DNA of 64,000 bases. Source: Bradyrhizobium niftali (GTDB taxonomy: Bacteria > Pseudomonadota > Alphaproteobacteria > Rhizobiales > Xanthobacteraceae). Made by a program: the position numbers and the translations under genes. Each line of letters begins with the position of its first letter. Within the stretch, counting starts at the first letter, position 1. This document shows, piece by piece, positions 37,433 through 46,343 of the stretch. The notes under the pieces were generated by a model that worked only from the letters and a program-made list of their open reading frames with translations, ran no database searches and was not told the origin of the DNA. The stretch is from NCBI RefSeq assembly GCF_004571025.1, contig NZ_SPQT01000013.1, positions 62,001-126,000 of the forward strand, read 5' to 3'.

Positions 37433-38022
37433 ACACGCTCTTTTTAGGCCCTTTGCCGCCCCAGAACGGTAGAAATCCCGGAATCACCCCGCGGCTGGTA
37501 TGGAGCAGATCGACCGCCCCAGCAAGGGCGATCCCGATCAGCCCAAGTGCGCTCGGCGGCGATATCCGCTGTTGGGGAAGCTCACTTTATCGAGGCCGCG
37601 CAGCAAAATCTACCACGAGGACAGGCGCCCAGCGTCACCCGGGCGACACACTGGCTGCGTCTTCCTCGGAGCAGCACAGCCAGGGGAGCCGGTGATGGTC
37701 GCGACCGCGGTGCAAGAAAGACACGTATCCACAGGCGCGACGGTCAGACGAGCCATGCATCACGACGGGACCGGGGCTCGTCTGGCGAATGCGTCGGCTG
37801 GCGCACCCGGATCGGCCGCGAGCGCGGCGTCGGCGACTTGCCAGGGCGTCGCACGCGCCGCGCTCGCATGAGCTCCGGGCCGGGGGGCATCGCCCGGCAG
37901 CTCATCGACCTCCAGGTGGAAGATCAGCGGTATCAGTCAGCGAAGCAGACAGAGGGCCAAGTTCAGGCCGGTCCGAGGCCCGACAGGCGCAGCTTCACGT
38001 TGGCCTGTCCTCGTCGTTTGCC
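37433..38022. other. Intergenic stretch between nuoA promoter and siderophore receptor
   Basis: About 590 nt with no protein-coding frame I can support. A 58-codon plus-strand frame from 37694 follows a GGGAGCC site, but its Ala/Thr/Gly-rich product matches nothing. No clear terminator was seen for the receptor gene that ends at 38023. Confidence 0.4.
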
Positions 38023-40311
38023 TCACCATTTGTAGGAGACGCTGGCGGTGATGCGCCGGCGGTCGCCGTAGAAGCAGGACGAGGCCGAGGCGCAACTTGC
38101 GACATAGATCTTGTCGGTCAGGTTGATCACGTTGAGTGCCGTGCGCCAGTTCTGCCATTCGTAGTGGAGCGCGAGGTCGCCGAGAACCACCGCGGGAACT
38201 TCGAGCGTATTGGCGGTGTCGGCCCAGGACGAGCCGACGTAGCGGACCCCGCCGCCGAAGCCGAACCCCGTCAGCGGTCCTTCCTTGAAGGTGTAGTCGG
38301 CCCAGCCTGATGCCAGGAGTGAAGGCGTGTTGGTCGGCGTCTTGCCGACCAGCGTCGGATCGAGATCCCTGCTGGTGAAGATGTGATAGCTGGTGAAGGC
38401 GCCAATCAGCTTCAGCTCCTTCGTAACATTGGCCACCGCTTCAAGCTCGATGCCGCGCGAGGTCACCTCGCCGGTCTGGTTCTGCAGCAACGAATTCGAC
38501 GGATCGGTCGTCAGCGCGTTCTGGCGCTTCAGGTCGAAAGCCGAAACCGTGAAATAGCCATCGAAGCCCTTGGGCTGCACTTTCAAGCCGACTTCGGCCT
38601 GCTTGCCGGTTTCCGGCAAGAGCAACTGGTTGCTGGCATTCAAGCCAATGACCGGGTTGTAGCTCGTCGAATAGGAGACGTAGGGCGCGATGCCGTTGTC
38701 GAAATTGTAGATCAGGCCCGCGCGTCCGCTGAACCTGCTGTCGTCGCGGCTGGCAACCATGGCGCCCGTAAAGCGCTTGTCCTGAGTGGTCTCGACCCAA
38801 TCATTGCGGCCGCTCAGCACCAGCGTGAAATTGCCGAGCTTCATCTGGTCCTGGAGATAGGTACCGGCCTGCTTCTGCGTGATCCGGAAGTTTCGGAACG
38901 GATCGCCCGCGAACGGAATGTCGCTCAATCCGTAGGTGGGATTGAAGACGCTGATCGAGGGCACGCCGCCCCCGAAGAGCTGGTAATCGTCGATCTGATA
39001 GCCCTTCAAGTCGACGCCGAACAGCATCGTGTGTTTCAACGGGCCGGTGTCGAAGCGATACTCCAGCTGGTTGTCGAGATCGGCCTGGTTGGCGGTGTTC
39101 TTCGCATACCAATTGTAGCGGTTGAGAGTGGCCGTGTTGACGTCGGCCCAACCATTGCCGACGTAACCGCGATAGGTCACGTCGACATGGGCGAAGCGCG
39201 CATTCTGCCGGAACGTCAGATCGTCGTTGAGATTGCGCTCGAACTGGTAGCCGAGCATCTCCTGCTCGCGCGTGAACTTGTCGACATTCGGATCGCCGGC
39301 AAAGAAGCTGGTCGGGATCTTGCCGAAGGGCGCATTGGTCACCGTGCCCTGGTAGGGCAGGAAGTTGATGCCACGCGTGTCCTGCTTCGAGGCCGAGGCC
39401 AGCACCGTGAAGGTGGTGTCGGCATCCGGCTTCCAGGTGACCGACGGCGCGATGAAGTAGTTGTTGTCCGGCGTGAAGTTGACCTGGGTCGGGCCGTTCT
39501 GGACCTGGCCGACGACGCGGTAGAACAGCTTGCCGTTCCCGCTCTGCGTCGCGACCGGCCCGCCGACGTCGAAGCCGACATAGGCGTTGCCGAAATTGTT
39601 GACACCCGTCTCGACGTAGCGGATCGGCTCGGCCGGCGGCATCTTGCTGATGACGTTGACGATGCCGCTCGGGCTCGATCCGCCATAGAGCACCGCCGAC
39701 GGGCCGCGCAGCACCTCGACACGCTCCATGTTGGGCGTCTGGAGCTTCCAGCTCGCATAGGACGTGTAGAACAGCTGCATGCCGTCGAGGAACAGCCCGA
39801 CGTCGTCGGACTTGAAGCCGCGGATCAGCCACCAGTCGTTGCGCGTATCCGCGCCGAAGGTCCCTGCCCGCACGCCGGCGGTGTAGCGCAGCACCTCGTC
39901 GAGCTTGTTCGGCTTCTGGTCGCGGATCTGTTCCGCGCCGATCACCGAGACCGCCTGCGGCGTCTCCATGATCGGCGTATTGGTTTTCGTGCCCGACGAA
40001 CTGCGACCGGCAACGTAGCCATTCACCGGCCCGCGCGGCGTCTCGACGAAGCCGACATTGCGCTGCGGTTGCGGCTTGTTGCGATTGGCGGCCTGCACCG
40101 ACCGCCGCTGCGCGCTGTGCACGACCGAAGCGGGTGCGCGGCGGCGCGCCTCCGGCGCCGTGACGGTCACCGCCGGCAAGCTCTGTACGCCACCCTGCGT
40201 AGACGATTGTGCGAGCGATGCCTGCGGCACCAAGACCCAAGCGGATGCGGTCGCCAACACGGCCGACCGCAGCATTCCAAGACTGTTCAACGCGCCACCC
40301 CAAAGCTGCAT
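38023..40311 (-). CDS. TonB-dependent siderophore receptor (ferric-hydroxamate type)
   Basis: 762 residues, complete. Leader MLRSAVLATASAWVL with cleavage near SLAQSS (true start may be the ATG at 40275), then a plug with TNTPIMETPQAVSVIGAEQI, VDEVLRYTAGVRAG-like region (VLRYTAGV) and MERVEVLRGPSAVLYGGSSP. The barrel ends in the aromatic-terminated YGDRRRITASVSYKW, preceded by CASASSCFYG, the Cys-pair pattern of hydroxamate-siderophore receptors such as FhuA/FoxA. It imports ferric siderophores across the outer membrane. No cognate ABC importer is adjacent. A palindrome upstream (40399-40423) may be its iron-responsive operator. Confidence 0.9.
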   Translation of the reverse strand: MQLWGGALNSLGMLRSAVLATASAWVLVPQASLAQSSTQGGVQSLPAVTVTAPEARRRAPASVVHSAQRRSVQAANRNKPQPQRNVGFVETPRGPVNGYVAGRSSSGTKTNTPIMETPQAVSVIGAEQIRDQKPNKLDEVLRYTAGVRAGTFGADTRNDWWLIRGFKSDDVGLFLDGMQLFYTSYASWKLQTPNMERVEVLRGPSAVLYGGSSPSGIVNVISKMPPAEPIRYVETGVNNFGNAYVGFDVGGPVATQSGNGKLFYRVVGQVQNGPTQVNFTPDNNYFIAPSVTWKPDADTTFTVLASASKQDTRGINFLPYQGTVTNAPFGKIPTSFFAGDPNVDKFTREQEMLGYQFERNLNDDLTFRQNARFAHVDVTYRGYVGNGWADVNTATLNRYNWYAKNTANQADLDNQLEYRFDTGPLKHTMLFGVDLKGYQIDDYQLFGGGVPSISVFNPTYGLSDIPFAGDPFRNFRITQKQAGTYLQDQMKLGNFTLVLSGRNDWVETTQDKRFTGAMVASRDDSRFSGRAGLIYNFDNGIAPYVSYSTSYNPVIGLNASNQLLLPETGKQAEVGLKVQPKGFDGYFTVSAFDLKRQNALTTDPSNSLLQNQTGEVTSRGIELEAVANVTKELKLIGAFTSYHIFTSRDLDPTLVGKTPTNTPSLLASGWADYTFKEGPLTGFGFGGGVRYVGSSWADTANTLEVPAVVLGDLALHYEWQNWRTALNVINLTDKIYVASCASASSCFYGDRRRITASVSYKW

Positions 40312-40322
40312 GTTCGATGCGT

Positions 40323-40349
40323 CATGCCGTGGTGTCCCAGCACGGCATG
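40323..40349. promoter_or_regulatory. Hairpin in the receptor leader
   Basis: CATGCCGTG pairs perfectly with CACGGCATG around a 9-nt loop, 11 nt from the receptor start codon. It could form a leader hairpin that affects translation. Function is not established. Confidence 0.35.
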
Positions 40350-40398
40350 CGCTTAAAGGTGACGCTTATGAGAGGGCGCGCGATTTCCCTAATTGAAA

Positions 40399-40423
40399 GC
40401 TTCTTAGAGAGACTCTTAGAAGC
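40399..40423. promoter_or_regulatory. 25-bp near-perfect palindrome, candidate iron-responsive operator
   Basis: Arms of 11 bp (GCTTCTTAGAG and CTCTTAGAAGC) mirror each other with one mismatch around AGA. It lies between the divergent-looking receptor gene and the marR end, about 90 nt upstream of the receptor. Its TTAGAnnnTCTnA-like core loosely resembles Irr/ICE-type iron boxes of Rhizobiales, but it is not a clean match. Confidence 0.4.
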
Positions 40424-40453
40424 GATCCATTATTTCCAGGGATTGCCGAGACA

Positions 40454-40963
40454 TCAGCGCCAATTCTTTTCGGCCTCGAGCATCTCGGCGGCAACCGCGC
40501 TGAGCTGATCGATCTGCCGCAGCAGCGCATCGAACTCGGCTTCGCTCAGCTGTTCCAGCAGGCGCCGGTTGCGCTCCTGCGCGCCTTCGACGATCGCATC
40601 ATGCGCGGCAAGGCCGGTTGCGGTCAGCGAGACCAGCACTTCGCGGCTATCCTTCGGATTTGCCGACTTCGCGATCAGCTTGCGCGACACGAGGTTCGCG
40701 AGCGCGCGGCTGATCTGTCCCTTGTCCTGGCCGACGGCCTCAGCGAGCCGCGCCACGCTCATCGGCGGGCGCCGGCCGAGCGAGGCGACGAGACCGAACT
40801 CGACGGAAGACAATCCGGTGAGGCGCTTGTAGCGCAGGATGGCGCCACGCTTGAGCAGATTGGCGAGCACCATCAGCCGCGACGACAGCATGACGGTGAT
40901 CGGCGCCGGCTCGCTCTCGTCCGCCTCGGGCGTCGTCCACCCGTCCCTCGGTGTCTGGTTCAT
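40454..40963 (-). CDS. MarR family transcriptional regulator
   Basis: 169 residues from the ATG at 40961-40963, which has GGTGGAGC just upstream; a longer frame runs back through a tandem repeat and is rejected. The winged-helix domain is readable: LSSVEFGLVASLGRRPPMSV, ARLAEAVGQDKGQISRALAN (recognition helix) and the wing SANPKDSREVLVSLTATGLA. MarR proteins respond to small aromatic or phenolic ligands. It is divergent from a Rieske oxygenase gene, so it probably controls that operon. Confidence 0.9.
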   Translation of the reverse strand: MNQTPRDGWTTPEADESEPAPITVMLSSRLMVLANLLKRGAILRYKRLTGLSSVEFGLVASLGRRPPMSVARLAEAVGQDKGQISRALANLVSRKLIAKSANPKDSREVLVSLTATGLAAHDAIVEGAQERNRRLLEQLSEAEFDALLRQIDQLSAVAAEMLEAEKNWR

Positions 40964-40995
40964 GCTCCACCTGTGCCAAGAAAGCGGTGGCCTGC

Positions 40996-41046
40996 CAAGC
41001 CCAAGTCCAAGCCCAAGTCCGAAGCAAGTCCAAAGCAAGTCCGAGG
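40996..41046. repeat. Short tandem repeats of an AAGTCC unit
   Basis: A unit near CAAGTC recurs four times within about 50 nt, in the leader just upstream of the marR start. Copy-number change could alter leader length. In the minus frame it would encode a Gly-Leu repeat. Confidence 0.6.
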
Positions 41047-41105
41047 CTCAAGGCAGGCCGCCTCCCCACCTCATCCGACTGCGACTAAGAGGCATTTGGA
41101 AGATC

Positions 41106-41120
41106 GTTGACATTGTCATC
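41106..41120. promoter_or_regulatory. Candidate operator/promoter between marR and Rieske oxygenase
   Basis: TGACATTGTCA is a perfect 4-bp-arm palindrome with a 3-nt centre. It overlaps TTGACA, a good -35 box for the plus-strand oxygenase. MarR proteins bind short inverted repeats, so this is a reasonable operator candidate. Confidence 0.4.
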
Positions 41121-41189
41121 GAATTATTTTTCACTGGGGACAAGGCATCAAAAAGGCCAGCCAGCACGGCCCACGGCGGGAGGACCAGC

Positions 41190-42380
41190 ATGACCATCAC
41201 CCAGCGGGATCGCGATCTCGGCACGGCCTATGCGATGAAGCCGGCGCAGACGCGCACGGAGCTCACCTCGGTCGTGCGCGGCACGCCGATGGGTGAACTG
41301 CTCCGCCGTTACTGGCACCCGGTCGGGCTCGTCGGTGATGCCACCGGCACCCCGAAGAAGGTGCGCGCGCTGGGCGAGGATCTGGTGCTGTTCCGTGACA
41401 AGCATGGCCGTACGGGTCTCCTGCACGCGCGCTGCTGCCATCGCGGCACCACGCTCTACTATGGCAAGGTCGAGGAGGACGGCATCCGCTGCTGCTATCA
41501 CGGCTGGAAGTTCGACGCCGAGGGCCACTGCCTGGAGCAGCCCTGCGAGCCCGGCGGCGGCCAGTTCAAGGACAAGGTGCGCCAGCCCTGGTATCCGGTC
41601 GAGGAACGCTACGGACTGATCTTCGCCTATATGGGCCCGGCCGAGAAACGCCCGGTGCTGCCGCGCTATGAGTGCCTCGAAAACATGGACGATGGCGAGT
41701 TCGTCGAGGCGGACGATTCCTCGATCGGCGGCGGCGGACCTGCAGTGATCCCCTGCAACTGGCTCCAGCATTTCGAGAACGTGGTCGATCCCTACCACGT
41801 GCCGGTGCTGCACGGCTCGTTCTCGGGGCCGCAATTCACTGACATGATGGCCTCGATGCCGGAGGTGAGGTTCGACAAGACGCCGCGCGGGATCGCCGTG
41901 CGCTCGATCCGCAAACAGGACGACGGCAAGGTGTTTTACCGCGTCACCGAAGCCGCCCTCCCCACCTTGCGCGTCGTGCCGAACCCGCGCGTGGCGCAAT
42001 TCGCCCGCGTCGAGTCGATCGGCTGGACGCTGCCGATCGACGACACATCGTTCCGCATCTACGTCGCCGGCCGCGTCAAGACATCAGGCGACATCGGCCG
42101 GATGCGCTCGAAGTTCAACGGAAAATTCTGGTGGGACATGACCGAGGAAGAGCACCAGCAATTCCCGGGCGATTACGAGGCCCAGGTCGGCCAGGGCGAG
42201 GTGACGGTTCACGCCGAGGAGCATTTCGGCCAGAGCGACCGCGGCATCCTGATGATCCGGCGCATGCTGAGCGAACAACTGGAGGCGATGGACGCAGATC
42301 GCGACCCGATCGGCGTCTCGTTCGACGCAAGCGCGCCCCCGGTCGAATTCGAAGCGGGGAACTACATCCGCGACGCGTGA
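41190..42380 (+). CDS. Rieske non-haem iron oxygenase, alpha subunit
   Basis: 396 residues from the ATG at 41190 with GGGAGG upstream. The Rieske 2Fe-2S motif is CxH (Cys82, His84) then CxxH (Cys101, His104), 16 residues apart, as expected. The mononuclear iron site is in ENVVDPYHVPVLHGSF with the D-x2-H-x4-H spacing, giving a full catalytic subunit of the phthalate/vanillate O-demethylase-type group. It hydroxylates or demethylates an aromatic or similar substrate using electrons from a separate reductase, not adjacent. It forms an operon with the MFS transporter, 62 nt downstream. Confidence 0.92.
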   Translation: MTITQRDRDLGTAYAMKPAQTRTELTSVVRGTPMGELLRRYWHPVGLVGDATGTPKKVRALGEDLVLFRDKHGRTGLLHARCCHRGTTLYYGKVEEDGIRCCYHGWKFDAEGHCLEQPCEPGGGQFKDKVRQPWYPVEERYGLIFAYMGPAEKRPVLPRYECLENMDDGEFVEADDSSIGGGGPAVIPCNWLQHFENVVDPYHVPVLHGSFSGPQFTDMMASMPEVRFDKTPRGIAVRSIRKQDDGKVFYRVTEAALPTLRVVPNPRVAQFARVESIGWTLPIDDTSFRIYVAGRVKTSGDIGRMRSKFNGKFWWDMTEEEHQQFPGDYEAQVGQGEVTVHAEEHFGQSDRGILMIRRMLSEQLEAMDADRDPIGVSFDASAPPVEFEAGNYIRDA

Positions 42381-42442
42381 TGCTGCCGGCTCCAATAGGG
42401 GCTGGACCGACAACGACAACAACGACAAATTGGGGGGATGCG

Positions 42443-43738
42443 ATGGTCGATGTGACGTCACAAGTGTCGGTGCAAACGGCCACCGCGGCAAAGCCCTCGG
42501 CGCGGCGCTATTACGTGCTGGGGCTGCTCACCATCATCTACGCGCTGAACTTCCTCGACCGCACGATCTTCAACGTCCTGATCGAGCCGATCAAGAAGGA
42601 GTTCGCCCTCAGCGACACCATGATGGGCCTGCTCGCAGGCTTCGGCTTCGCGCTGTTCTACTCCCTGCTCGGCATCCCCATCGCGCGCGCCGCCGACCGG
42701 CTCAACCGGCGCAACATCGTGGCCGTGGCCTTCGCGTTCTGGAGCGCGATGACGGCGCTGTGCGGCGCGGCCTCGAGCGTGACCTCGCTGGCGCTGGCGC
42801 GCATCGGCGTCGGCATCGGCGAATCCGCGGGCTCGCCCGCCTCGCAGTCGATCGTCGCCGATCTCTTCGCCAAGAACGAGCGCCCGCGCGCGCTCGGCAT
42901 CTACGCCATCGGCACCTATCTCGGCGTCTTCCTCGGCTATTTCGTCGGCGGCTACGTCAACCAGCACTATGGCTGGCGGATGGCGTTCTATGTCGCGGGC
43001 TTGCCGGGCATCCTGCTCGCGTTGGTCCTGTGGCTGACGATCTCCGAGCCGAAGCGCGGCGCCATGCAGGAGAGCTTCGTGCCCGAACCGCTCGGACCGA
43101 CGCTGCGGTTCCTGTCCTCGCAGCGGAGCTTCGTCATCGTGCTGATCGGCTTCTGCCTCACCACCTACACGAACTACGCGACCGCGGCGTGGATCCCGCC
43201 GTTCCTGGCCCGCGTGCACCATCTGTCGAGCGCCGAGATCGGCACCTATGCCGGCACCTTCAAGGGGCTGGCCGGCATGGCCGGCACCCTGCTCGGCGGC
43301 TTCGTGGTGGCGCAAGTGAGCCGCAGCGACGACCGCTGGAAGCTGTGGGCGCCCGCGATCACCTCGGGCCTCGCCGGCCCGGTGTTCGCGCTGTGCATGC
43401 TGACGCAGGATTTCGCGATGATGGTGGCGATGCTGGCGCTGACCTCGTTCCTGGTCGGCTTCCATCTCGGGCAGATCTTCGCGATCGCCCAGACCGTGGC
43501 GAAGCCGAGCATGCGGGCGCTGGCCTCCGCGCTGATCGCGCTCACCGCGACCTGCTTCGGCCAGGGCGTCGGCCCGCTCGCCGTCGGCATGGTCAACGAT
43601 GCCCTGAAGGGAAGTTACGGCGCAGACGCCGTGCGGTACTCCCTGCTCTCGGCGGCGGTCACGACCACGCTGGGCGCCGTGCTGTTCGTATGGGCCGCCC
43701 GCGCGATCCGGGTCGATATTGGTCGGGCCGCGGCCTGA
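42443..43738 (+). CDS. MFS transporter (spinster/aromatic-acid-like)
   Basis: 431 residues from the ATG at 42443. Twelve membrane segments with the MFS loop between helices 2 and 3 (GIPIARAADRLNRRNIV), a conserved LNFLDRTIFNVLIEPIKKEF after helix 1, and YAIGTYLGVFLGYFVGGYV in helix 5. The N-terminus is close to Spinster-type MFS transporters. Together with the oxygenase it probably imports or exports that substrate. An upstream in-frame extension is a shadow of the oxygenase gene. Confidence 0.9.
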   Translation: MVDVTSQVSVQTATAAKPSARRYYVLGLLTIIYALNFLDRTIFNVLIEPIKKEFALSDTMMGLLAGFGFALFYSLLGIPIARAADRLNRRNIVAVAFAFWSAMTALCGAASSVTSLALARIGVGIGESAGSPASQSIVADLFAKNERPRALGIYAIGTYLGVFLGYFVGGYVNQHYGWRMAFYVAGLPGILLALVLWLTISEPKRGAMQESFVPEPLGPTLRFLSSQRSFVIVLIGFCLTTYTNYATAAWIPPFLARVHHLSSAEIGTYAGTFKGLAGMAGTLLGGFVVAQVSRSDDRWKLWAPAITSGLAGPVFALCMLTQDFAMMVAMLALTSFLVGFHLGQIFAIAQTVAKPSMRALASALIALTATCFGQGVGPLAVGMVNDALKGSYGADAVRYSLLSAAVTTTLGAVLFVWAARAIRVDIGRAAA

Positions 43739-43883
43739 GGCCGGCCCGGATCCCGCCGCCGCCCGGTGAAACCAGCCGGGCGGGCAGATGAAACCATTTT
43801 GCGGAACCCGCGAAACCATCCGGAAACAGACGGTCATTAGAAGAAGAGCCATAGACGGCGGCAAAGCCCGTCGGGAGGCTCAG

Positions 43884-44087
43884 ATGAACCACTCAATTCA
43901 CTCTGCTGATCGTGCGACCCACCTGAAGATCGTGGTGGTGGCGCTGGTGGCCGGCATCGCGGTGGCCGGTTTCGGGATCGCAGCCCGCACCAATGCCGAT
44001 TACAGCCAGACCGCCCAGTCGACCCACGTGATCAAGGCCGGCAAGCCGGTGGTGGTGACGAGCGCGGGCTCGTCGGAGATTCGCTGA
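43884..44087 (+). CDS. Small membrane protein of unknown function
   Basis: 67 residues from the ATG at 43884, which has GGGAGG 5 nt upstream. One membrane segment (IVVVALVAGIAVAGFGIAA) is followed by a short Ser/Thr/Lys-rich tail (HVIKAGKPVVVTSAG). Highly similar small proteins occur across Bradyrhizobium as I recall; function unknown. A rho-independent terminator follows directly. Confidence 0.7.
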   Translation: MNHSIHSADRATHLKIVVVALVAGIAVAGFGIAARTNADYSQTAQSTHVIKAGKPVVVTSAGSSEIR

Positions 44088-44112
44088 CACGCCCTGTTCC
44101 GGGCTGACCATT

Positions 44113-44135
44113 GGCCGCCTCCGGGCGGCCTTTTT
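44113..44135 (+). terminator. Intrinsic terminator after the small membrane protein
   Basis: GGCCGCC pairs with GGCGGCC around TCCG and is followed by five T residues, 25 nt after the stop codon. Confidence 0.85.
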
Positions 44136-44247
44136 CGTTTTCCAGAGCAATGCTTAGCCGATGTGTCCTGACGAAGCGCAACGTCCTTGACTTCAACAGG
44201 TCCCGCCTTTAAGTCCCCCCTCGTTCCGCGCGCTTTCAGCGAACCAC

Positions 44248-44324
<77 letters not shown>

Positions 44325-44519
44325 TTTTGGCAATCCCTTCATAGTCTTAGCCCGAACTCCTCGATGCCTTTCACGGCACTGACGGCGCTTGCCGGCGTCC
44401 GGCGGGAACTCGTGGCATAGTCAGCCCGCGCCCGAATCGTCTACGCCTTCCAGGACTTAGAGGGATCCCCACGCTTTACCGGCTTTTCCGGGGCTTCCCT
44501 GTCATTGAGGAGGCCAGAC

Positions 44520-44849
44520 ATGGGTAAAAAGGATTCGGCTAAGAAGGATTCGGCGAAGAAGGCAGCCGCTCCCGCCACCATCACGCTCAAGCACCTGGCC
44601 GCTGACATCGCGGAGAGCCAGGACCTGTCGAAAAAGCACGCTGAGGCCGTCCTGACCGACATGGTCGACCTGATCGCCAAGCATCTCAAGAAAGGCGACC
44701 GCGTCCGCATCGTCGGTCTTGGCATCCTCCAGGTCCGCAAGCGGGCCGCCCGGACCGGCCGCAACCCCGCCACCGGCGAGGCCATCCACATCAAGGCCAG
44801 CAAGAAGGTCGTCTTCCGCCCGGTCAAGGAACTGAAGGAAGCGATCTAG
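44520..44849 (+). CDS. HU family DNA-binding protein with Lys/Ala N-terminal extension
   Basis: 109 residues from the ATG at 44520, preceded by GAGGAGG; a start five codons earlier is less likely. The HU core shows FxxVxG-like VRIVGLGILQVRKR and the conserved arm GRNPATGEAIHIKASKK. An extra N-terminal segment of about 20 residues, mostly Lys, Ala and Ser (MGKKDSAKKDSAKKAAAP), is not part of typical HU and may add non-specific DNA contacts. The stop codon lies inside a 20-bp hairpin terminator. Confidence 0.9.
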   Translation: MGKKDSAKKDSAKKAAAPATITLKHLAADIAESQDLSKKHAEAVLTDMVDLIAKHLKKGDRVRIVGLGILQVRKRAARTGRNPATGEAIHIKASKKVVFRPVKELKEAI

Positions 44850-44889
44850 AGGCGGTTCCGATGGCATCGGAACCGCCTCTAGATTTTTT
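44844..44889 (+). terminator. Perfect 20-bp hairpin terminator containing the HU stop codon
   Basis: A 20-bp perfectly complementary stem closes a single-base centre, and six T residues follow the right arm. The TAG stop of the HU gene (44847-44849) lies in the left arm. The very long perfect stem suggests a palindromic repeat element that also serves as terminator. Confidence 0.85.
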
Positions 44890-44896
44890 GTTTGAC

Positions 44897-44942
44897 GCGT
44901 TTTCTTTACGCGAACCGGTGCCCACTTCGCTCGAAAACGCTC
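44897..44942. repeat. Intergenic palindrome, Bradyrhizobium-type (GCGTTTTC...GAAAACGC)
   Basis: GCGTTTTC pairs with GAAAACGC, with GCGAACCGG and CCACTTCGCT between them. It directly follows the HU terminator. As I recall, this composite (long GC hairpin plus this element) is a frequent intergenic element in Bradyrhizobium. Confidence 0.65.
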
Positions 44943-45050
44943 TGGCCGCTACTTTTCGTTAAGCCTGCTCCGCATCGTTCCGGCCGCATCAAAGCCCCGC
45001 TTTTCTGATATACCGCCTGCATCCCCAAAGACCCGGCGGTTTGACCAGAA

Positions 45051-46301
45051 ATGTCCTCCCTCACCTTTTCGCATACCGTGACCGAGCGCTTCCTGCGCTA
45101 CGTCACCATCGACACCCAGTCCGATCCGGAATCCCCCAGCTCGCCTTCGACCGAGAAGCAGAAGGATCTCGGCCGCGTCCTCGTCACCGAGCTGAGGGCG
45201 ATGGGCGTCGCCGACGCCCATCTCGACGATTACGGCTACGTTTACGGAACGATCCCGGCCAACACCGACAAGAAGGTGCCGGTGATCTGCTTCTGCTCGC
45301 ACATGGACACTTCGCCCGACGTCACCGGCAAGGACGTCAAGCCGCAAATGGTGAGAAACTATCGCGGCGGCGACATCACCCTGCCGGGCGATACCAGCCA
45401 GGTGATCCGCTTCACCGAGCATCCCGCGCTGAAGAACCAGATCGGCAACGACATCATCACCACCGACGGCACCACGCTGCTGGGCGCCGACAACAAGGCC
45501 GGTGTCGCCGAGATCATGGATGCCGCGTATTTCTTCATCAACAATCCCGATGTGAAGCACGGCACCATCAAGATCCTGTTCACGCCCGACGAGGAGGTCG
45601 GCCGCGGCGTCGACAACGTCGACATCAAGAAGTTGGGGGCCGATTTCGGCTACACCATGGACGGCGAGAGCGCGGGCTCTGTCGAGGACGAGACCTTCTC
45701 GGCCGACGGCGCCACCATCACCATCAACGGTGTCAGCGCCCATCCCGGCTACGCCAAGGGCAAGATGGAGCACGCGATCAAGATCGCGGCCGCCATCGTC
45801 GAGCGACTGCCGAAGGAGGGCTGTTCGCCCGAGACGACGTCAGGCAAGCAGGGCTTCCTGCATCCGATCAGCATCGACGGCGCGCTCGAGCAGGCGACGC
45901 TCTCCTTCATCGTCCGCGACTTCACCGAGGAAGGCCTGAAGGAGAAGGAGATCCTGCTCGAGAACATCGTCAAGGACGTGATGAAGGACTATCCGCGCTC
46001 GACCTACACGTTCGAGGTCAGGGAGCAGTACCGCAACATGAAGCAGGTGATCGACCGTCACCCGCACATCCTCGAATACGCTATCGAGGCGATCCGCCGC
46101 GCCGGCCTGCGGCCGATGCGCACCGCGATCCGCGGCGGCACCGACGGCTCACGCCTGTCCTTCATGGGCCTGCCCTGCCCCAACATTTTCGCCGGCGAGC
46201 ACGCGTTCCACTCGCGCCTCGAATGGGTCAGCCGGCAGGACATGGAAAAGGCGGTGCAGACGATCGTCCATCTCGCCATGATCTGGGAGGAGAAGGCGTA
46301 G
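45051..46301 (+). CDS. pepT: Peptidase T (tripeptide aminopeptidase)
   Basis: 416 residues, normal for PepT. Metal ligands are readable: His84 and Asp86 in CSHMDTSPD, the bridging Asp in LLGADNKAGVAEIM, catalytic Glu in FTPDEEVGRGVDN and Asp in GRGVD-type loop, and the C-terminal His in FAGEHAFHSRLEW. It is an M20 zinc aminopeptidase that trims tripeptides in the cytosol. It stands alone and is followed by a palindromic repeat. Confidence 0.95.
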   Translation: MSSLTFSHTVTERFLRYVTIDTQSDPESPSSPSTEKQKDLGRVLVTELRAMGVADAHLDDYGYVYGTIPANTDKKVPVICFCSHMDTSPDVTGKDVKPQMVRNYRGGDITLPGDTSQVIRFTEHPALKNQIGNDIITTDGTTLLGADNKAGVAEIMDAAYFFINNPDVKHGTIKILFTPDEEVGRGVDNVDIKKLGADFGYTMDGESAGSVEDETFSADGATITINGVSAHPGYAKGKMEHAIKIAAAIVERLPKEGCSPETTSGKQGFLHPISIDGALEQATLSFIVRDFTEEGLKEKEILLENIVKDVMKDYPRSTYTFEVREQYRNMKQVIDRHPHILEYAIEAIRRAGLRPMRTAIRGGTDGSRLSFMGLPCPNIFAGEHAFHSRLEWVSRQDMEKAVQTIVHLAMIWEEKA

Positions 46302-46343
46302 GCACGCCACTAGTCCCGGCAACGGGCGCAAAAGCCTCCACGA

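Noticed and set aside
37694..37871. 58-codon ORF after a GGGAGCC site in the nuoA upstream gap
   Set aside because: Product is Ala/Thr/Gly-rich with no match to any family I know, and its frame has weak coding character.
40996..41046. Tandem repeats considered as a CRISPR array
   Set aside because: Units are about 6-13 nt with no spacers and no cas genes nearby.
42458..43864. Long open frame antisense to the MFS transporter
   Set aside because: Arg/Gln/Asp-rich product typical of a reverse-strand shadow; the MFS protein has clear membrane helices and motifs.
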